Positions 51,295 through 60,609 of a DNA stretch of 64,000 bases are shown here, one piece after another (within the stretch, counting starts at the first letter, position 1; the number at the start of each line of letters is the position of its first letter). The notes beneath the pieces were generated by a model. The model made no database searches. It was not told the origin of the DNA and saw nothing but the letters and a program-made list of their open reading frames with translations. The position numbers were made by a program, and so were the translations under genes. The DNA is from Thalassospira profundimaris (GTDB taxonomy: Bacteria; Pseudomonadota; Alphaproteobacteria; Rhodospirillales; Thalassospiraceae): contig NZ_JPWF01000004.1 in the NCBI RefSeq assembly GCF_003326675.1, positions 124,001 through 188,000 on the forward strand. Direction: 5' to 3'.

Positions 51295-52338
51295 ATGAGC
51301 CCATTCAAATCCAAAGTTGCCGCTGCTGCTTTTTCTGGTGCACTGGCAATCTCGACCGCGATTGCATCCTCGGCTGCCTTTGCTGAGCCGGTTCTCGAAC
51401 CTGCAACCCGGAACTTCATCAACGTTCTCGAAGCATCCGGTGGCCCGGCGATTTATACCCTGACACCTGACGAGGCCCGCAATGTTCTGGCCGGTGCCCA
51501 GTCTGGCGAAATTGCCAAACCGGCTGTTGATATCACCGATACGGTCTTTGCCGTCGGCCCGACCGGTCAGACAAATGTTCGCATCATCCGCCCTGCGGGC
51601 AATCAGGAACGTCTTCCGGTGATTGTGTATTTCCACGGGGCCGGCTGGGTGATGGGGGATACAGGAACCCATGACCGTCTGGTTCGCGAACTGGCCGTTC
51701 GTGCCAATGCCGCCCTGGTCTTTGTTGATTACGAACGTTCGCCCGAACACCGGTATCCGGTCGCCATCGAACAGGATTATGCCGTCACCAAATATGTGGC
51801 CGAACATGCCGAACAGCTGAATGTCGATCCGACCCGCCTTGCGATCGCCGGCGACAGTGTCGGGGGGAATATGACCGCAGTCGTGTCGCTTCTGGCACAG
51901 GAACGCAAAGGCCCGGCGATCACCGCACAGGTCCTGTTCTATCCGGTAACCGATGCGAACTTTGACAATGGCTCCTACACGACCTTTGCCAATGGACCGT
52001 GGTTGACCAAACCGGCCATGGAATGGTTCTGGAACCAGTACCTGCCCGAAGGCACGGATCGTACCGACCCGAAAGTGACACCGATCCACGCAACCCGTGA
52101 CCAGCTTGCCGGTCAGGCCCCTGCCCTTGTCATCACCGCGGAAAACGATGTTCTGCGCGACGAAGGCGAAGACTATGCCCGTAAACTTTCACAGGCTGGC
52201 GTTGATGTTACTGTCACCCGCTATAACGGCACGATCCACGACTTTGTGATGCTTAATGCCCTTGCCGATACTCCGGCTGCCAAAGGCGCGATCGCCCAGG
52301 CCGGTCAGTACCTGCACACCGCCCTTCACGGGAACTGA
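51295..52338 (+). CDS. secreted alpha/beta hydrolase (HSL/family IV esterase)
   Basis: 347 residues with signal peptide (MSPFKSKVAAAAFSGALAIS, cleaved near AAFA). Hydrolase motifs: oxyanion hole HGAGW (residue ~114), nucleophile GDSVGGN (Ser188), Asp near 282 in ITAENDVLRDEG and His near 316 in GTIHDFVM. This is the hormone-sensitive-lipase family with HGAG instead of the common HGGG. It would act in the periplasm. Being divergent from ohrR and next to ohr, it may share peroxide control and clear oxidised lipid esters, but this is inferred. Confidence 0.88.
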   Translation: MSPFKSKVAAAAFSGALAISTAIASSAAFAEPVLEPATRNFINVLEASGGPAIYTLTPDEARNVLAGAQSGEIAKPAVDITDTVFAVGPTGQTNVRIIRPAGNQERLPVIVYFHGAGWVMGDTGTHDRLVRELAVRANAALVFVDYERSPEHRYPVAIEQDYAVTKYVAEHAEQLNVDPTRLAIAGDSVGGNMTAVVSLLAQERKGPAITAQVLFYPVTDANFDNGSYTTFANGPWLTKPAMEWFWNQYLPEGTDRTDPKVTPIHATRDQLAGQAPALVITAENDVLRDEGEDYARKLSQAGVDVTVTRYNGTIHDFVMLNALADTPAAKGAIAQAGQYLHTALHGN

Positions 52339-52473
52339 TCACAAAACTTTCACACTCTCTTTCGGGTAGGCGCGGTTGCGCCTGCCCACCCCCGGCGACA
52401 TATGCAACATAATGCTTTGCGCAGCCGGGTAGTCACCAAGACCGAACACATGTTCAAACAAAGGATGAAAACC

Positions 52474-52899
52474 ATGTCTGTAGATGTCAAATACACTGCC
52501 CAAGCTTCTGCAACCGGTGGCCGCGATGGTCGCGCCAAAACGGCTGATGGCTCGCTCGATGTCAAATTGACCACCCCGAAAGAACTTGGCGGTGCAGGTG
52601 GCGAAGGTAACAACCCCGAACAGCTGTTTGCCATGGGCTATTCCGCCTGCTTCATCGGTGCAATGAAATTCGTCTCCTCGCAGGGCGGCCCGAAAGTTCC
52701 GGCTGATGTTTCTGTCACCGCCGATGTCGGCATCGGCCCGCGCTCTGCCGGTGGTTTTGGCCTTGCTGTTACCCTGACCATTTCGCTTCCGGGTCTTGAT
52801 AAGGCCGAAGCAGAAAAACTGGTCGAAGAAGCTCACAAGATCTGCCCGTATTCGAACGCAACCCGCGGCAATGTCGACGTGACGTCGGTTATCGCCTGA
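52474..52899 (+). CDS. ohr: organic hydroperoxide resistance protein Ohr
   Basis: 141 residues, start at 52474 with AAGGA upstream. The two catalytic Cys are in GYSACFIGAMKF (Cys near 60) and HKICPYSNATRG (Cys near 124), and the segment DGRAKTADGSLDVKL precedes them, all typical of Ohr/OsmC. It reduces organic hydroperoxides with help of lipoylated proteins. No OhrR-type box was found in its own 135-nt upstream region, so it may depend on the esterase promoter. A terminator follows. Confidence 0.93.
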   Translation: MSVDVKYTAQASATGGRDGRAKTADGSLDVKLTTPKELGGAGGEGNNPEQLFAMGYSACFIGAMKFVSSQGGPKVPADVSVTADVGIGPRSAGGFGLAVTLTISLPGLDKAEAEKLVEEAHKICPYSNATRGNVDVTSVIA

Positions 52900-52951
52900 T
52901 CAAAGCTCCCCCCTGCTGATCGGCTGCCCCCCGTTGGCTGATTGGCGTTGC

Positions 52952-52984
52952 AAGGCCCGGTGTTACCCCGCACCGGGCCTTTTC
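52952..52984 (+). terminator. intrinsic terminator after ohr
   Basis: GGCCCGGTG (52954-52962) pairs perfectly with CACCGGGCC (52971-52979), followed by TTTTC. Confidence 0.9.
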
Positions 52985-53082
52985 TTTGTTTTCGCCCGCA
53001 TTACGCAATTAACTGTTGCCCCATGCCAATCGGTTGCCGATGATCCGCGGCAACGAAAACAAATTGAAATCAGGAAACATCA

Positions 53083-53379
53083 ATGTCCAGCCAGCTTACC
53101 CTTGTTGTCTATTCGCGCGCCAAACCGGGCATGGAAGAAGAACTTGGCAAACGTCTTTTGACCCTTGTTGAACCATCCCGCGCCGAGGAAGGCTGCATCA
53201 GCTACGACATCCATCAATCCAACGACGATCCCGCGGTGTGGATGGCCTATGAAAACTGGCGCTCGGAAAATGACCTTGCCCTGCATTTCACCATGCCGTA
53301 TTTGCGCGCCTTTGCCGATCGCAAGGATGAAGTCCTTGCCGAGCCGCTTGATATCCGCAAATTTTCGATCAAGTCGTAA
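53083..53379 (+). CDS. antibiotic biosynthesis monooxygenase (ABM) domain protein
   Basis: 98 residues with AGGAAA upstream. The ABM pattern is complete: LTLVVYSRAKPGMEEELGKRLL, SRAEEGCISYDIHQSNDDPAVWMAYENW, ALHFTMPYLRAFADR. Such small dimeric proteins are related to YgiN quinol monooxygenase or dehydratases. It may share a transcript with the YqaA-like gene 20 nt on. Substrate is not known. Confidence 0.85.
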   Translation: MSSQLTLVVYSRAKPGMEEELGKRLLTLVEPSRAEEGCISYDIHQSNDDPAVWMAYENWRSENDLALHFTMPYLRAFADRKDEVLAEPLDIRKFSIKS

Positions 53380-53399
53380 CACTGGACGGACAATCGCCC

Positions 53400-53834
53400 G
53401 TGCTTTTCGCCCTTTTTCTTTCGGCCCTGACATCCGCCACCATTCTGCCCGGCACCTCAGAGGCCACATTGGGCGCAATGGTGGCCGCGGGCGATCATGC
53501 GATCTGGCTTCTGGTCGCCATTGCGACGCTTGGCAATGTGCTGGGATCGATCATCAACTGGGGCCTTGGTCTTTATATCGACCGGTTTAAGGATCGCCGC
53601 TGGTTTCCTGTGTCGCCCGATGCGCTGGACCGGGCATCGAACTGGTTTGGCAAATACGGGCTTTGGTCGCTTTTGCTCGCCTGGCTTCCGATCATTGGCG
53701 ATCCGCTGACCCTGTTTGCGGGCGTCATGCGCGTTCGCTTTATCCCGTTTCTGATCCTTGTCACCATCGGCAAGGCGGCGCGCTATGCGATGATTGCCGG
53801 TGGTGCCTCGGCATTGGCCGCGATGTTTGGCTGA
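53400..53834 (+). CDS. YqaA-like DedA-related membrane protein
   Basis: 144 residues from GTG 53400. Sequence SATILPGTSEATLGAMVAAG, GNVLGSIINWGLGLY and LLLAWLPIIGDPLTLFAGVMRVRF carries the YqaA pattern, related to the SNARE-associated/DedA family of re-entrant membrane proteins. Members may flip lipids or maintain membrane potential. The start has only a weak ribosome site, so coupling to the ABM gene is likely. Confidence 0.85.
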   Translation: MLFALFLSALTSATILPGTSEATLGAMVAAGDHAIWLLVAIATLGNVLGSIINWGLGLYIDRFKDRRWFPVSPDALDRASNWFGKYGLWSLLLAWLPIIGDPLTLFAGVMRVRFIPFLILVTIGKAARYAMIAGGASALAAMFG

Positions 53835-53953
53835 TCCTTTTCGCCCGCGTCAGAGCAATATCGTTCAATAATTCCCACCCCAATCTGGTCATTGTTCCTC
53901 CATAACGCGCGGCTGCCCCGAAACTGCCGCGCCAGACCAAGGAACGCCCGGAA

Positions 53954-54553
53954 ATGACCGCCACGCTCAGTCTTTATCTTTCCATGGCAAGTTTTGCGCT
54001 TGCCGCCTCGATCACGCCCGGACCAGTCAACATTCTGGTGCTGAGTTCCGGTGTGCAATACGGTTTTCGCCCCTCGCTTCGCCTTGTATTTGGGGCAACG
54101 TCCGGGTTCTGTTTGCTGTTGCTTCTGATCGGGCTTGGCCTGCATCAATTGCTTGAAACCTTCCCGCAACTGACCACCGTCATCCAATGGGCCGGTGTCG
54201 CCTTTTTGCTGTTCATGGCCTGGAAGCTGTTTTCATCAAATGGCGAATTGGGCAAGGGCGATGCGGGCAAAGGCCCCTCGGTCTTTACCGGGGCCATCAT
54301 GCAATGGGTCAATCCCAAGGCCTGGCTGGCCTCCATCGCCGGGATGGGTGCCTATGCCGCGTCCGGCGCACCGACCCTGATCTGGGAATTTACCGCGATC
54401 TATTTTGTCGTCTGTTTTGCGTCTGTCGCCTGCTGGGCCTATGCCGGGGCCTTTTTATCGCGCTTTTTGGGCGATCCCGCCCGCATCCGTATCTTTAACC
54501 GGGTGATGGCGGCCCTGCTGGCGGCAAGTGCGATCTATCTGATTTTGGGCTGA
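53954..54553 (+). CDS. LysE/RhtB-family exporter
   Basis: 199 residues. Six spans and the conserved opening SFALAASITPGPVNILVLSSGVQYGFR (given here as the N-terminal segment around residues 12-38), then MQWVNPKAWLASIAGMGAYA, typical of amino-acid exporters. A LysE-type gene is often paired with an AraC regulator, and one does lie 0.8 kb on, separated by an AT-rich gene. Substrate unknown. Confidence 0.9.
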   Translation: MTATLSLYLSMASFALAASITPGPVNILVLSSGVQYGFRPSLRLVFGATSGFCLLLLLIGLGLHQLLETFPQLTTVIQWAGVAFLLFMAWKLFSSNGELGKGDAGKGPSVFTGAIMQWVNPKAWLASIAGMGAYAASGAPTLIWEFTAIYFVVCFASVACWAYAGAFLSRFLGDPARIRIFNRVMAALLAASAIYLILG

Positions 54554-54583
54554 TTAAATTTTGCGAGAGAAGAGTTAACAATG

Positions 54584-55303
54584 TCACTCTACTCCATAAA
54601 GCAAACCTAATTTTCTTTCCTCTTGCTCAGTAGAAGCAGAAATTTTCTCTATTGAATCAATCAATCTGCTGATCGCTTGGGTACACCGCAGCTCAAGACT
54701 CTTCACTTCCCTGTCCGTATCTGGGAGGTGAACGGCTAGAGTGTTATCAAACAGACTGCGAATTTCCTCAAGCAACACCACTTTAAAACTACGAATTTCC
54801 GCTGGAGTTTCAATCGCATTCATAGCTGCAACAACTCTCAAACGGAAAGGCTTTTCATCAAAGTCTTTCAAAATTTCCTTTACCGCACGACCACGTTCCT
54901 GATTGGTTTTTTGATTATCTTTACAGGCATGGACAATTCTGCCTGATAAAATCTCCAATTCTTTTTCGAACCACTTTGAATATTCCCTAAGTTCAATGCA
55001 CTTATCAAGACGATCAATCACAATTCTCTTTTTTTGGTCGTTCAATATCTTTGCTTGATAAGCCATTTGCTCTTTCGTTGACTTGAGCATCGCATTGATT
55101 TGTTGCTTGCTTGCTATCAACACAAGGAAGCCACCAGACAAGCCAAATAATCCGGCAGACATAGTCTCCCACTCAAACGTCCTTAGCCAATTGCAAGAAG
55201 CTTTAGCACACCCTGATACGACGGCAGGTTCAATCACTCCCAAAACTACACTTGCGCCTGCGAAGGCGAAGGAAACACCGAATGGCAACCAATAAACTAA
55301 CAT
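54584..55303 (-). CDS. AT-rich gene for a membrane-anchored coiled-coil protein
   Basis: 239 residues (MLVYWLPFGVSFAFAG). Two hydrophobic spans, about residues 3-28 and 48-66, then a charged cytoplasmic helix (KQQINAMLKSTKEQMAYQAK through IVIDRLDKCIELREYSKWFE) and a further helical region. I do not recognise a family. Its codons are far richer in A and T than the surrounding genes, which points to transfer. It separates lysE from araC, a pair that usually adjoins. Two spans plus coiled coil also describes the two other AT-rich genes nearby. Confidence 0.65.
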   Translation of the reverse strand: MLVYWLPFGVSFAFAGASVVLGVIEPAVVSGCAKASCNWLRTFEWETMSAGLFGLSGGFLVLIASKQQINAMLKSTKEQMAYQAKILNDQKKRIVIDRLDKCIELREYSKWFEKELEILSGRIVHACKDNQKTNQERGRAVKEILKDFDEKPFRLRVVAAMNAIETPAEIRSFKVVLLEEIRSLFDNTLAVHLPDTDREVKSLELRCTQAISRLIDSIEKISASTEQEERKLGLLYGVE

Positions 55304-55338
55304 TCCGCCCTCCCAAAAAATGCTTGAATTTCTTTACA

Positions 55339-56190
55339 CTATGCCGCTTGCACGCGGGCATATTGGCGCGGGGTGGTTGCCATCAGGCGTTTGAACATGC
55401 GCTGGAAATGCGCCTGATCGGCAAAGCCGGTTTCAAGGGCGACATCAACGATCTTTTCCCCGCGCCTAAGCGCATGACGGGCGCGCTGAATACGGCAATT
55501 GATCAAATAGGCATAGGGCGTCATGCCAAAGGTCTTTTTAAAGGCCCGCACCAGATAGGACCGTGAATAACCCGCCTGTCTGGCCAGATCATCCAGACTG
55601 ATATTTTCATCAAAATGGGTGCGAATATAATCGCCTACCCGGATCATCTTGCGATCTGCCACCGCGCCGATGCCACCATCAAGATCACCGCGCAGATTAA
55701 GCTGCACATGCAAATCCCCAAAGAACGACACCATCGCCGTTTCCTTGCCCAACACATCGATATCGGGATTGATCAGCGTATCGGCCAGATCGGAAAGACC
55801 GCCATAAAGATGCGGGTTGTGGCTGAGTGTGTCGGAAAACATCGCAAATTTTCCCGCCGCATCGGCATCAATTTCGATCTGCAAATCAACAAGCCATTCG
55901 GGATCAATAAACAGCATGTCATAGCACCAGTCCGCACCCTCGACCGGGTTGCAGCCATGCACATCCTCGGGGTTCAGAATAACCACTGATCCCGCCTGCG
56001 TTTCATGGGTTTTGCCCCGGTTCCAATAGGTGCTGTGACCACCATTCACCGTGCCGATGGAAAAGGTATCGTGGCTGTGACGCTCGTAACAAACCGCCCG
56101 CCCGTCCGCCACACGCCGAAGCTCGACAAACGGCAATGCGTCGTCGCGCCAGAAATGTTGCATAGATCTAATCATGTTCGTGCTTTTCAT
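55339..56190 (-). CDS. AraC-family regulator
   Basis: 283 residues; start at 56190 or at 56175 or 56163, since no clear ribosome site decides. N-terminal cupin-type sensor (FVELRRVADGRAVCYERHSHDTFSIGTV, residues ~20-48) and C-terminal double helix-turn-helix (DDLARQAGYSRSYLVRAFKKTFGMTPYAYL and VDVALETGFADQAHFQRMFKR). It may control the LysE exporter on the other side of the AT-rich gene. The gene body has normal GC content. Confidence 0.88.
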   Translation of the reverse strand: MKSTNMIRSMQHFWRDDALPFVELRRVADGRAVCYERHSHDTFSIGTVNGGHSTYWNRGKTHETQAGSVVILNPEDVHGCNPVEGADWCYDMLFIDPEWLVDLQIEIDADAAGKFAMFSDTLSHNPHLYGGLSDLADTLINPDIDVLGKETAMVSFFGDLHVQLNLRGDLDGGIGAVADRKMIRVGDYIRTHFDENISLDDLARQAGYSRSYLVRAFKKTFGMTPYAYLINCRIQRARHALRRGEKIVDVALETGFADQAHFQRMFKRLMATTPRQYARVQAA

Positions 56191-56325
56191 TTAATTGGCG
56201 CACGTATCTCACAGAGACATTTACAAATAATCCATAGAACTAGTTCAACCTAACCGGGAAAATCGGCTAAAGTTCGAATTATCTCTGCGAACCAGTCGCT
56301 GGCATAAGAAAAAGGAACGACAAAA

Positions 56326-57102
56326 ATGCGCAAACGTCAATCTACGTCTGTTCTTCAAACAGCATTGTCCGCCTTCCTAGGCGGAATTATCACGCTATTT
56401 TTCGTTCTTACCATGAATATACTACCTGAACTTGATGTAAAAATTGAGCAATGGGACTCAAAAATCGCAACATTGTATGGCTGGCAAACTCTCGCAGGAG
56501 CATTTTTAGCTCTATTAGCTGCTGTAGCTACTGTTGCTGTCATAAACATCCAAACTCGATCTGCGAGGAAGAATTTTGAAAAAAGTGTTGAGAATGCAGC
56601 AAGAAAATCACGGGCATTTCTGCCTTTAGCTGCAACAGAAATCATCGAATACTCAAATACATTAATAACAGAGATGGAGAATATGGGACAACACGTGCTT
56701 TCACATGCGGAAAATACGACATACACAAACGTGCGATCTCACAATTTTCCTGATTTACCAAATGAAGCAATTTCACGTTTTGCCAACGCTACTGAACACG
56801 AACAGTCTCCATATATTCAGGAAGTTCTAGCCAACACAATCAGAGCTCTTCAGTTTCAAAGAGCTAGAATAACAAGATACATTTCCCAAAACAAAGTAGG
56901 AAACTCAGATATAGAAAGCAATATAAAGGTCTCTTTAAAAATCATTGCAATGTGCCACGAGATTTTCAAGCACTCTGACAAGAACTATTGGGATTTTAAC
57001 AAACGAGAAAAAATAAATGATGCGTTATCCACCTCAACTATCAGCGGGCACGGTGTTAACTTGCAGAATATTATTGACTGGATTGCCTCTCTCAAGAACT
57101 GA
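56326..57102 (+). CDS. AT-rich gene for a membrane-anchored helical protein
   Basis: 258 residues (MRKRQSTSVLQTALSAFLGG). Two hydrophobic spans (residues ~13-35 and ~52-73), an amphipathic helix INIQTRSARKNFEKSVENAA and a long helical cytoplasmic part with no known motif. Base use is strongly AT-rich (for example 56640-57060), unlike the araC and dinG genes on each side. No start-site conflict; AGGAACGAC lies upstream. Not recognised. Topology is like the 239-aa protein at 54584. Confidence 0.65.
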   Translation: MRKRQSTSVLQTALSAFLGGIITLFFVLTMNILPELDVKIEQWDSKIATLYGWQTLAGAFLALLAAVATVAVINIQTRSARKNFEKSVENAARKSRAFLPLAATEIIEYSNTLITEMENMGQHVLSHAENTTYTNVRSHNFPDLPNEAISRFANATEHEQSPYIQEVLANTIRALQFQRARITRYISQNKVGNSDIESNIKVSLKIIAMCHEIFKHSDKNYWDFNKREKINDALSTSTISGHGVNLQNIIDWIASLKN

Positions 57103-57160
57103 AAATTTTATCTAATTTCCCCAGTAGCGCCACCGCACGCACGACCCTATAGTGCCCCAA

Positions 57161-59935
57161 ATGTTCGATGATCGTTCCGAAGAGTCCCAGCCGCGTTTCA
57201 ACCCGCCCAATGCGCCCGTTATGGTCGTTGGATTGCGGCATGCTGTGTTTCTGTCGCCCGATGGCGAGATCGAGGAACTTCCGCACGGGGCCGCGGCCAA
57301 GCGTGCCCGCGCAACGCGGCCCATTCTGGTCCATACCCCGGCCTGTGCGCGGCGGCTGAAAATTGATCCGTTTGCCGCCCATGATCTTTTGGAACTGTTT
57401 GCCTTTGTCCGTCCGGCGCAGTTTTGCGTGCCGACGCCGCGTGGCATTGCGCTTGCCACCGGGCAAAAGCCCGCCGATGACCTGATTGGTCAGGCCGAGG
57501 CCCTTGCAGAAGCCATGAAGCGGCTTTTGCAGGAACTTGCCACCCTTCATCGCAACAAGCGCGGCCCGGCTCTTTCGATTGCATGGCCGATGGCACGCGG
57601 GCATTGGCCGTGGGGTGTTTCGGTTCTGGCCGCCCTTGGCGCGGATGGCGATGGCCCGCATCGCTACGCGGTGTATGAAGGGCTTAAAGTCTGGAAAAAG
57701 CTTGGCGAATGGGCCGAACATGCCCCGCCACCGCCGCCCGCCAACTATCCGGTTGATCCCAAAGATGCCCGCAAGCGCCTGAAAGAACTTCTGGGCGAAG
57801 GGGCCGAGGAACGCCCGCAACAGGCCGATTATGCATCGTCCGTCTGTTCGGCCTTTGGCCCGCGCCTTCATGATGGTGCGCCCAATATCGTTCTTGCCGA
57901 GGCCGGAACAGGCACCGGCAAGACGCTGGGCTATGTCGCACCGGCATCGCTTTGGGCACAGAAAAATGACGGGGCGGTATGGATTTCGACCTATACCCGC
58001 AACCTGCAACGCCAGATCGATCAGGAACTGGATCGCCTGTATGACGATCCCAAGGACAAGCGCCTTAAGGCCGTGGTGCGCAAGGGGCGCGAAAACTATT
58101 TCTGTCTTTTGAACTTCGAAGAAGCGCAAAGGCCGCTGGCCCAGCAACCGCATCAGGCCACCCCGCTGGGTCTGATTGCGCGCTGGGCATCGACCACCCG
58201 CGATGGCGATATGGTCGGTGGGGATTTCCCCGCCTGGCTGACCGAACTTTTGGGCAATCGTTTTACCGGGGCGCTGGCCGATCAGCGCGGCGAATGCATC
58301 TATGCCGCCTGCCCGCATTATTCGAAATGCTTTATCGAAAAGACCGTGCGCCGCGCCCGTTCGGCCGAGATCGTGGTGGCCAACCACGCCCTTGTCATGG
58401 TGCAGGCCGCCTTGGGCGGGCTTGATGACAGTTCGATGCCGACCCGCTACGTCTTTGACGAAGGACACCATCTGTTTGATGCCGCCGACAAGGCATTTTC
58501 ATCCCACTTGACCGGACAGGAAGGGCAGGAATTGCGCCGCTGGTTGCTGGGGGCAGAGCAAAAAGGATCATCGCGTGCGCGTGGCCTGAAGCAGCGGCTT
58601 GAAACCCTGATCCATGATCGCGATGAATTGCGTGATGCGGTCAATGCCGTGATTGTTGCCGCCCAATGCCTGCCCGAACAGGGATGGCTTGGCCGTATTC
58701 ACGACGGATCGCAACATGCCAAGGGCCCGGCAGAGGTCTTTTTGGCCCATGTGCGGGCACAGGTGATGGCACGGTCCGCCGATGGGGATCGCGGTTATTC
58801 CATCGAAACCGATTGCAAACCAACCGTGACCGAGGTGCTTGCAAGTGCCGCCGATCTTGATCGCGCACTTGAAGCGATGGAAAAACCGGCCAAGTCGCTT
58901 ATCAAGATCATCGCCCATATGCTTGATGAAAAGGCCGACGAGCTTGACAGTGCCGAACGGCAGCGCCTTGATGCCGCCATCCGGTCGCTTGAACGCCGTG
59001 CGATCATGCAGGTCGCCGCATGGCGAGAAATGCTGGCATCTCTGGTCGAAGAAACGCCCAAGAACTTTGTCGACTGGTTTGCCATTGAACGCCAGTTTGG
59101 CCGGGATTTTGATGTGGGCATGCACCGCCATTATCTTGACCCGACCCTGCCCCTGACATTGGCGCTGGCCCCGACCGCGCATGGCATGGTGGTGACGTCC
59201 GCCACCCTTCGCGATGGCACCGGGGACGAAGAATTTGACTGGGCCGTGGCCGAGGACCGCACGGGGGCGGCCCATATGCCGCTTCCCGCCGTTCGGGCGG
59301 CGATGAAAAGTCCCTATAACTACCGCGAACAGACCCGTGTCTTTATCGTCAATGATCTGGGCCGCGATAACCCGGACCATATTGCCGCGGCCTATCGCGA
59401 ACTGTTTTTGGCGTCCGGTGGCGGCGCGCTTGGCCTTTTCACCGCGATTTCGCGATTGCGCGCAATTTATGATCGCCTGACCGGGCCGATGGATGATGCC
59501 GGCCTGCAATTGCTGGCCCAACATATTGACGGCATGGATGTTTCGACCCTGATCGACATTTTCCGGGTTGAACGTGATGCCTGCCTGCTGGGTACGGATG
59601 CGGTGCGTGACGGGGTGGATGTGCCGGGTGACAGTTTGCGCCTGATCGTGTTTGATCGCGTGCCCTGGCCGCGCCCCGACATCCTGCACCGTGCGCGCAA
59701 ATCGGCATTCCACGGCGCACGGTATGACGACATGCTGACGCGGTTGCGGATGAAGCAGGCCTTTGGCCGCCTTGTCCGTCGCGCCGAGGATCGCGGTGTG
59801 TTTGTCCTGCTTGATAACCGTATGCCGTCACGGCTTCTGGGGGCCTTCCCCGACGATGTCGAAGTCCAGCGTGTCGGCCTGCGCGAAGCGATTGAACAGA
59901 CCAAAGAGTTTCTGGGCAACAAGTCGCAACCGTAA
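57161..59935 (+). CDS. DinG-family ATP-dependent DNA helicase
   Basis: 924 residues from ATG 57161; GTG 57152 is possible, and neither has a clear ribosome site. An N-terminal domain of ~200 residues precedes helicase motif I (AEAGTGTGKTLGY, residue ~246), motif Ia STYTRNLQRQID, four Cys suited to an Fe-S cluster (YFCLLNF, CIYAACPHYSKCF), motif II DEGH (residue ~432), and C-terminal motifs with LFTAISRLRAIYDRL, RDGVDVPGDSLRLIVFDRVPWPRPD and KQAFGRLVRRAEDRGVFVLLDN. DinG-like enzymes unwind DNA, R-loops or G4 5' to 3'. This is a standalone gene. Confidence 0.9.
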   Translation: MFDDRSEESQPRFNPPNAPVMVVGLRHAVFLSPDGEIEELPHGAAAKRARATRPILVHTPACARRLKIDPFAAHDLLELFAFVRPAQFCVPTPRGIALATGQKPADDLIGQAEALAEAMKRLLQELATLHRNKRGPALSIAWPMARGHWPWGVSVLAALGADGDGPHRYAVYEGLKVWKKLGEWAEHAPPPPPANYPVDPKDARKRLKELLGEGAEERPQQADYASSVCSAFGPRLHDGAPNIVLAEAGTGTGKTLGYVAPASLWAQKNDGAVWISTYTRNLQRQIDQELDRLYDDPKDKRLKAVVRKGRENYFCLLNFEEAQRPLAQQPHQATPLGLIARWASTTRDGDMVGGDFPAWLTELLGNRFTGALADQRGECIYAACPHYSKCFIEKTVRRARSAEIVVANHALVMVQAALGGLDDSSMPTRYVFDEGHHLFDAADKAFSSHLTGQEGQELRRWLLGAEQKGSSRARGLKQRLETLIHDRDELRDAVNAVIVAAQCLPEQGWLGRIHDGSQHAKGPAEVFLAHVRAQVMARSADGDRGYSIETDCKPTVTEVLASAADLDRALEAMEKPAKSLIKIIAHMLDEKADELDSAERQRLDAAIRSLERRAIMQVAAWREMLASLVEETPKNFVDWFAIERQFGRDFDVGMHRHYLDPTLPLTLALAPTAHGMVVTSATLRDGTGDEEFDWAVAEDRTGAAHMPLPAVRAAMKSPYNYREQTRVFIVNDLGRDNPDHIAAAYRELFLASGGGALGLFTAISRLRAIYDRLTGPMDDAGLQLLAQHIDGMDVSTLIDIFRVERDACLLGTDAVRDGVDVPGDSLRLIVFDRVPWPRPDILHRARKSAFHGARYDDMLTRLRMKQAFGRLVRRAEDRGVFVLLDNRMPSRLLGAFPDDVEVQRVGLREAIEQTKEFLGNKSQP

Positions 59936-60017
59936 TGCACATCACCCGCAAGGCTTTGACAGCGGCCTTCAAACCTCATAAACAGCATCAAGGTAAATTC
60001 TTGATGGAACGCGATAC

Positions 60018-60467
60018 GTGCGACGCTGCTGGCACATCAGTCTGATCTGCAAACGGTGCCTTTTGGCGCTGGTCAGCGTCTTTTTCCTCGCCAATAGCCT
60101 GATGTTCGGCTTCATGCACATTCCGCTGGCCAAGGCCAACGGGGCGTCGCTGGCCTCCATGATGGATGGCGTGGTCCGTATTCCGATTGTGATTTGTACC
60201 GGCTCCACCTTCAAAACCATTCTGGTCCGCGCCGACGGCCTGCCCGATGAACCGGGCCAAAATGCCGATATGCCCGACGGCTATGAATGTGCGCTTTGCG
60301 GTTTGGGCAATTATGCCTTTGGCCTTCCGGTGACCCCGGAATTACCGCAACTGACCACAATTGAACTTAGCAACGCTGTCACCGCCCTTCACATCACGGC
60401 GACAATGCATGGCTTTTGTGCCATTGCGCCGTCGCCGCGTGCCCCGCCTGCTGTTTCTGTCCTGTGA
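60018..60467 (+). CDS. DUF2946-like secreted or membrane protein
   Basis: 149 residues from GTG 60018 with ATGGAA upstream. One hydrophobic segment (LALVSVFFLANSLMFGFMHI), then IPIVICTGSTFKTILV and GYECALCGLGNYAFGL, the Cys pattern of DUF2946-like proteins, which tend to sit beside metal-uptake or PepSY genes. The next gene is PepSY-TM, consistent with that. A metal-binding role for the Cys residues (CALC) is plausible only. Confidence 0.65.
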   Translation: MRRCWHISLICKRCLLALVSVFFLANSLMFGFMHIPLAKANGASLASMMDGVVRIPIVICTGSTFKTILVRADGLPDEPGQNADMPDGYECALCGLGNYAFGLPVTPELPQLTTIELSNAVTALHITATMHGFCAIAPSPRAPPAVSVL

Positions 60468-60609
60468 TCAAGCACGCCTGAGAAAACGCAAATGACATGA
60501 CCTGAACAACGGGTCGTGACGTTTTCCGGTCTGCTTTTCCTGAAAATCCAAGTGCCTTTACCGGGTCGACAAGGTTTCGACCGGGAATGCACGCATCTGG
60601 ACAAGAAAC

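Noticed and set aside
52339-52473. OhrR box directly before ohr
   Set aside because: I looked for AATTG-type half-sites in this region and found none; a GC hairpin (GGCGCGGTTGCGCC) is present but lacks a T-run.
57092-59713. Two long minus-strand frames opposite the dinG-like gene
   Set aside because: Antisense shadows of the helicase gene; rich in Gly, His and Arg and without motifs.
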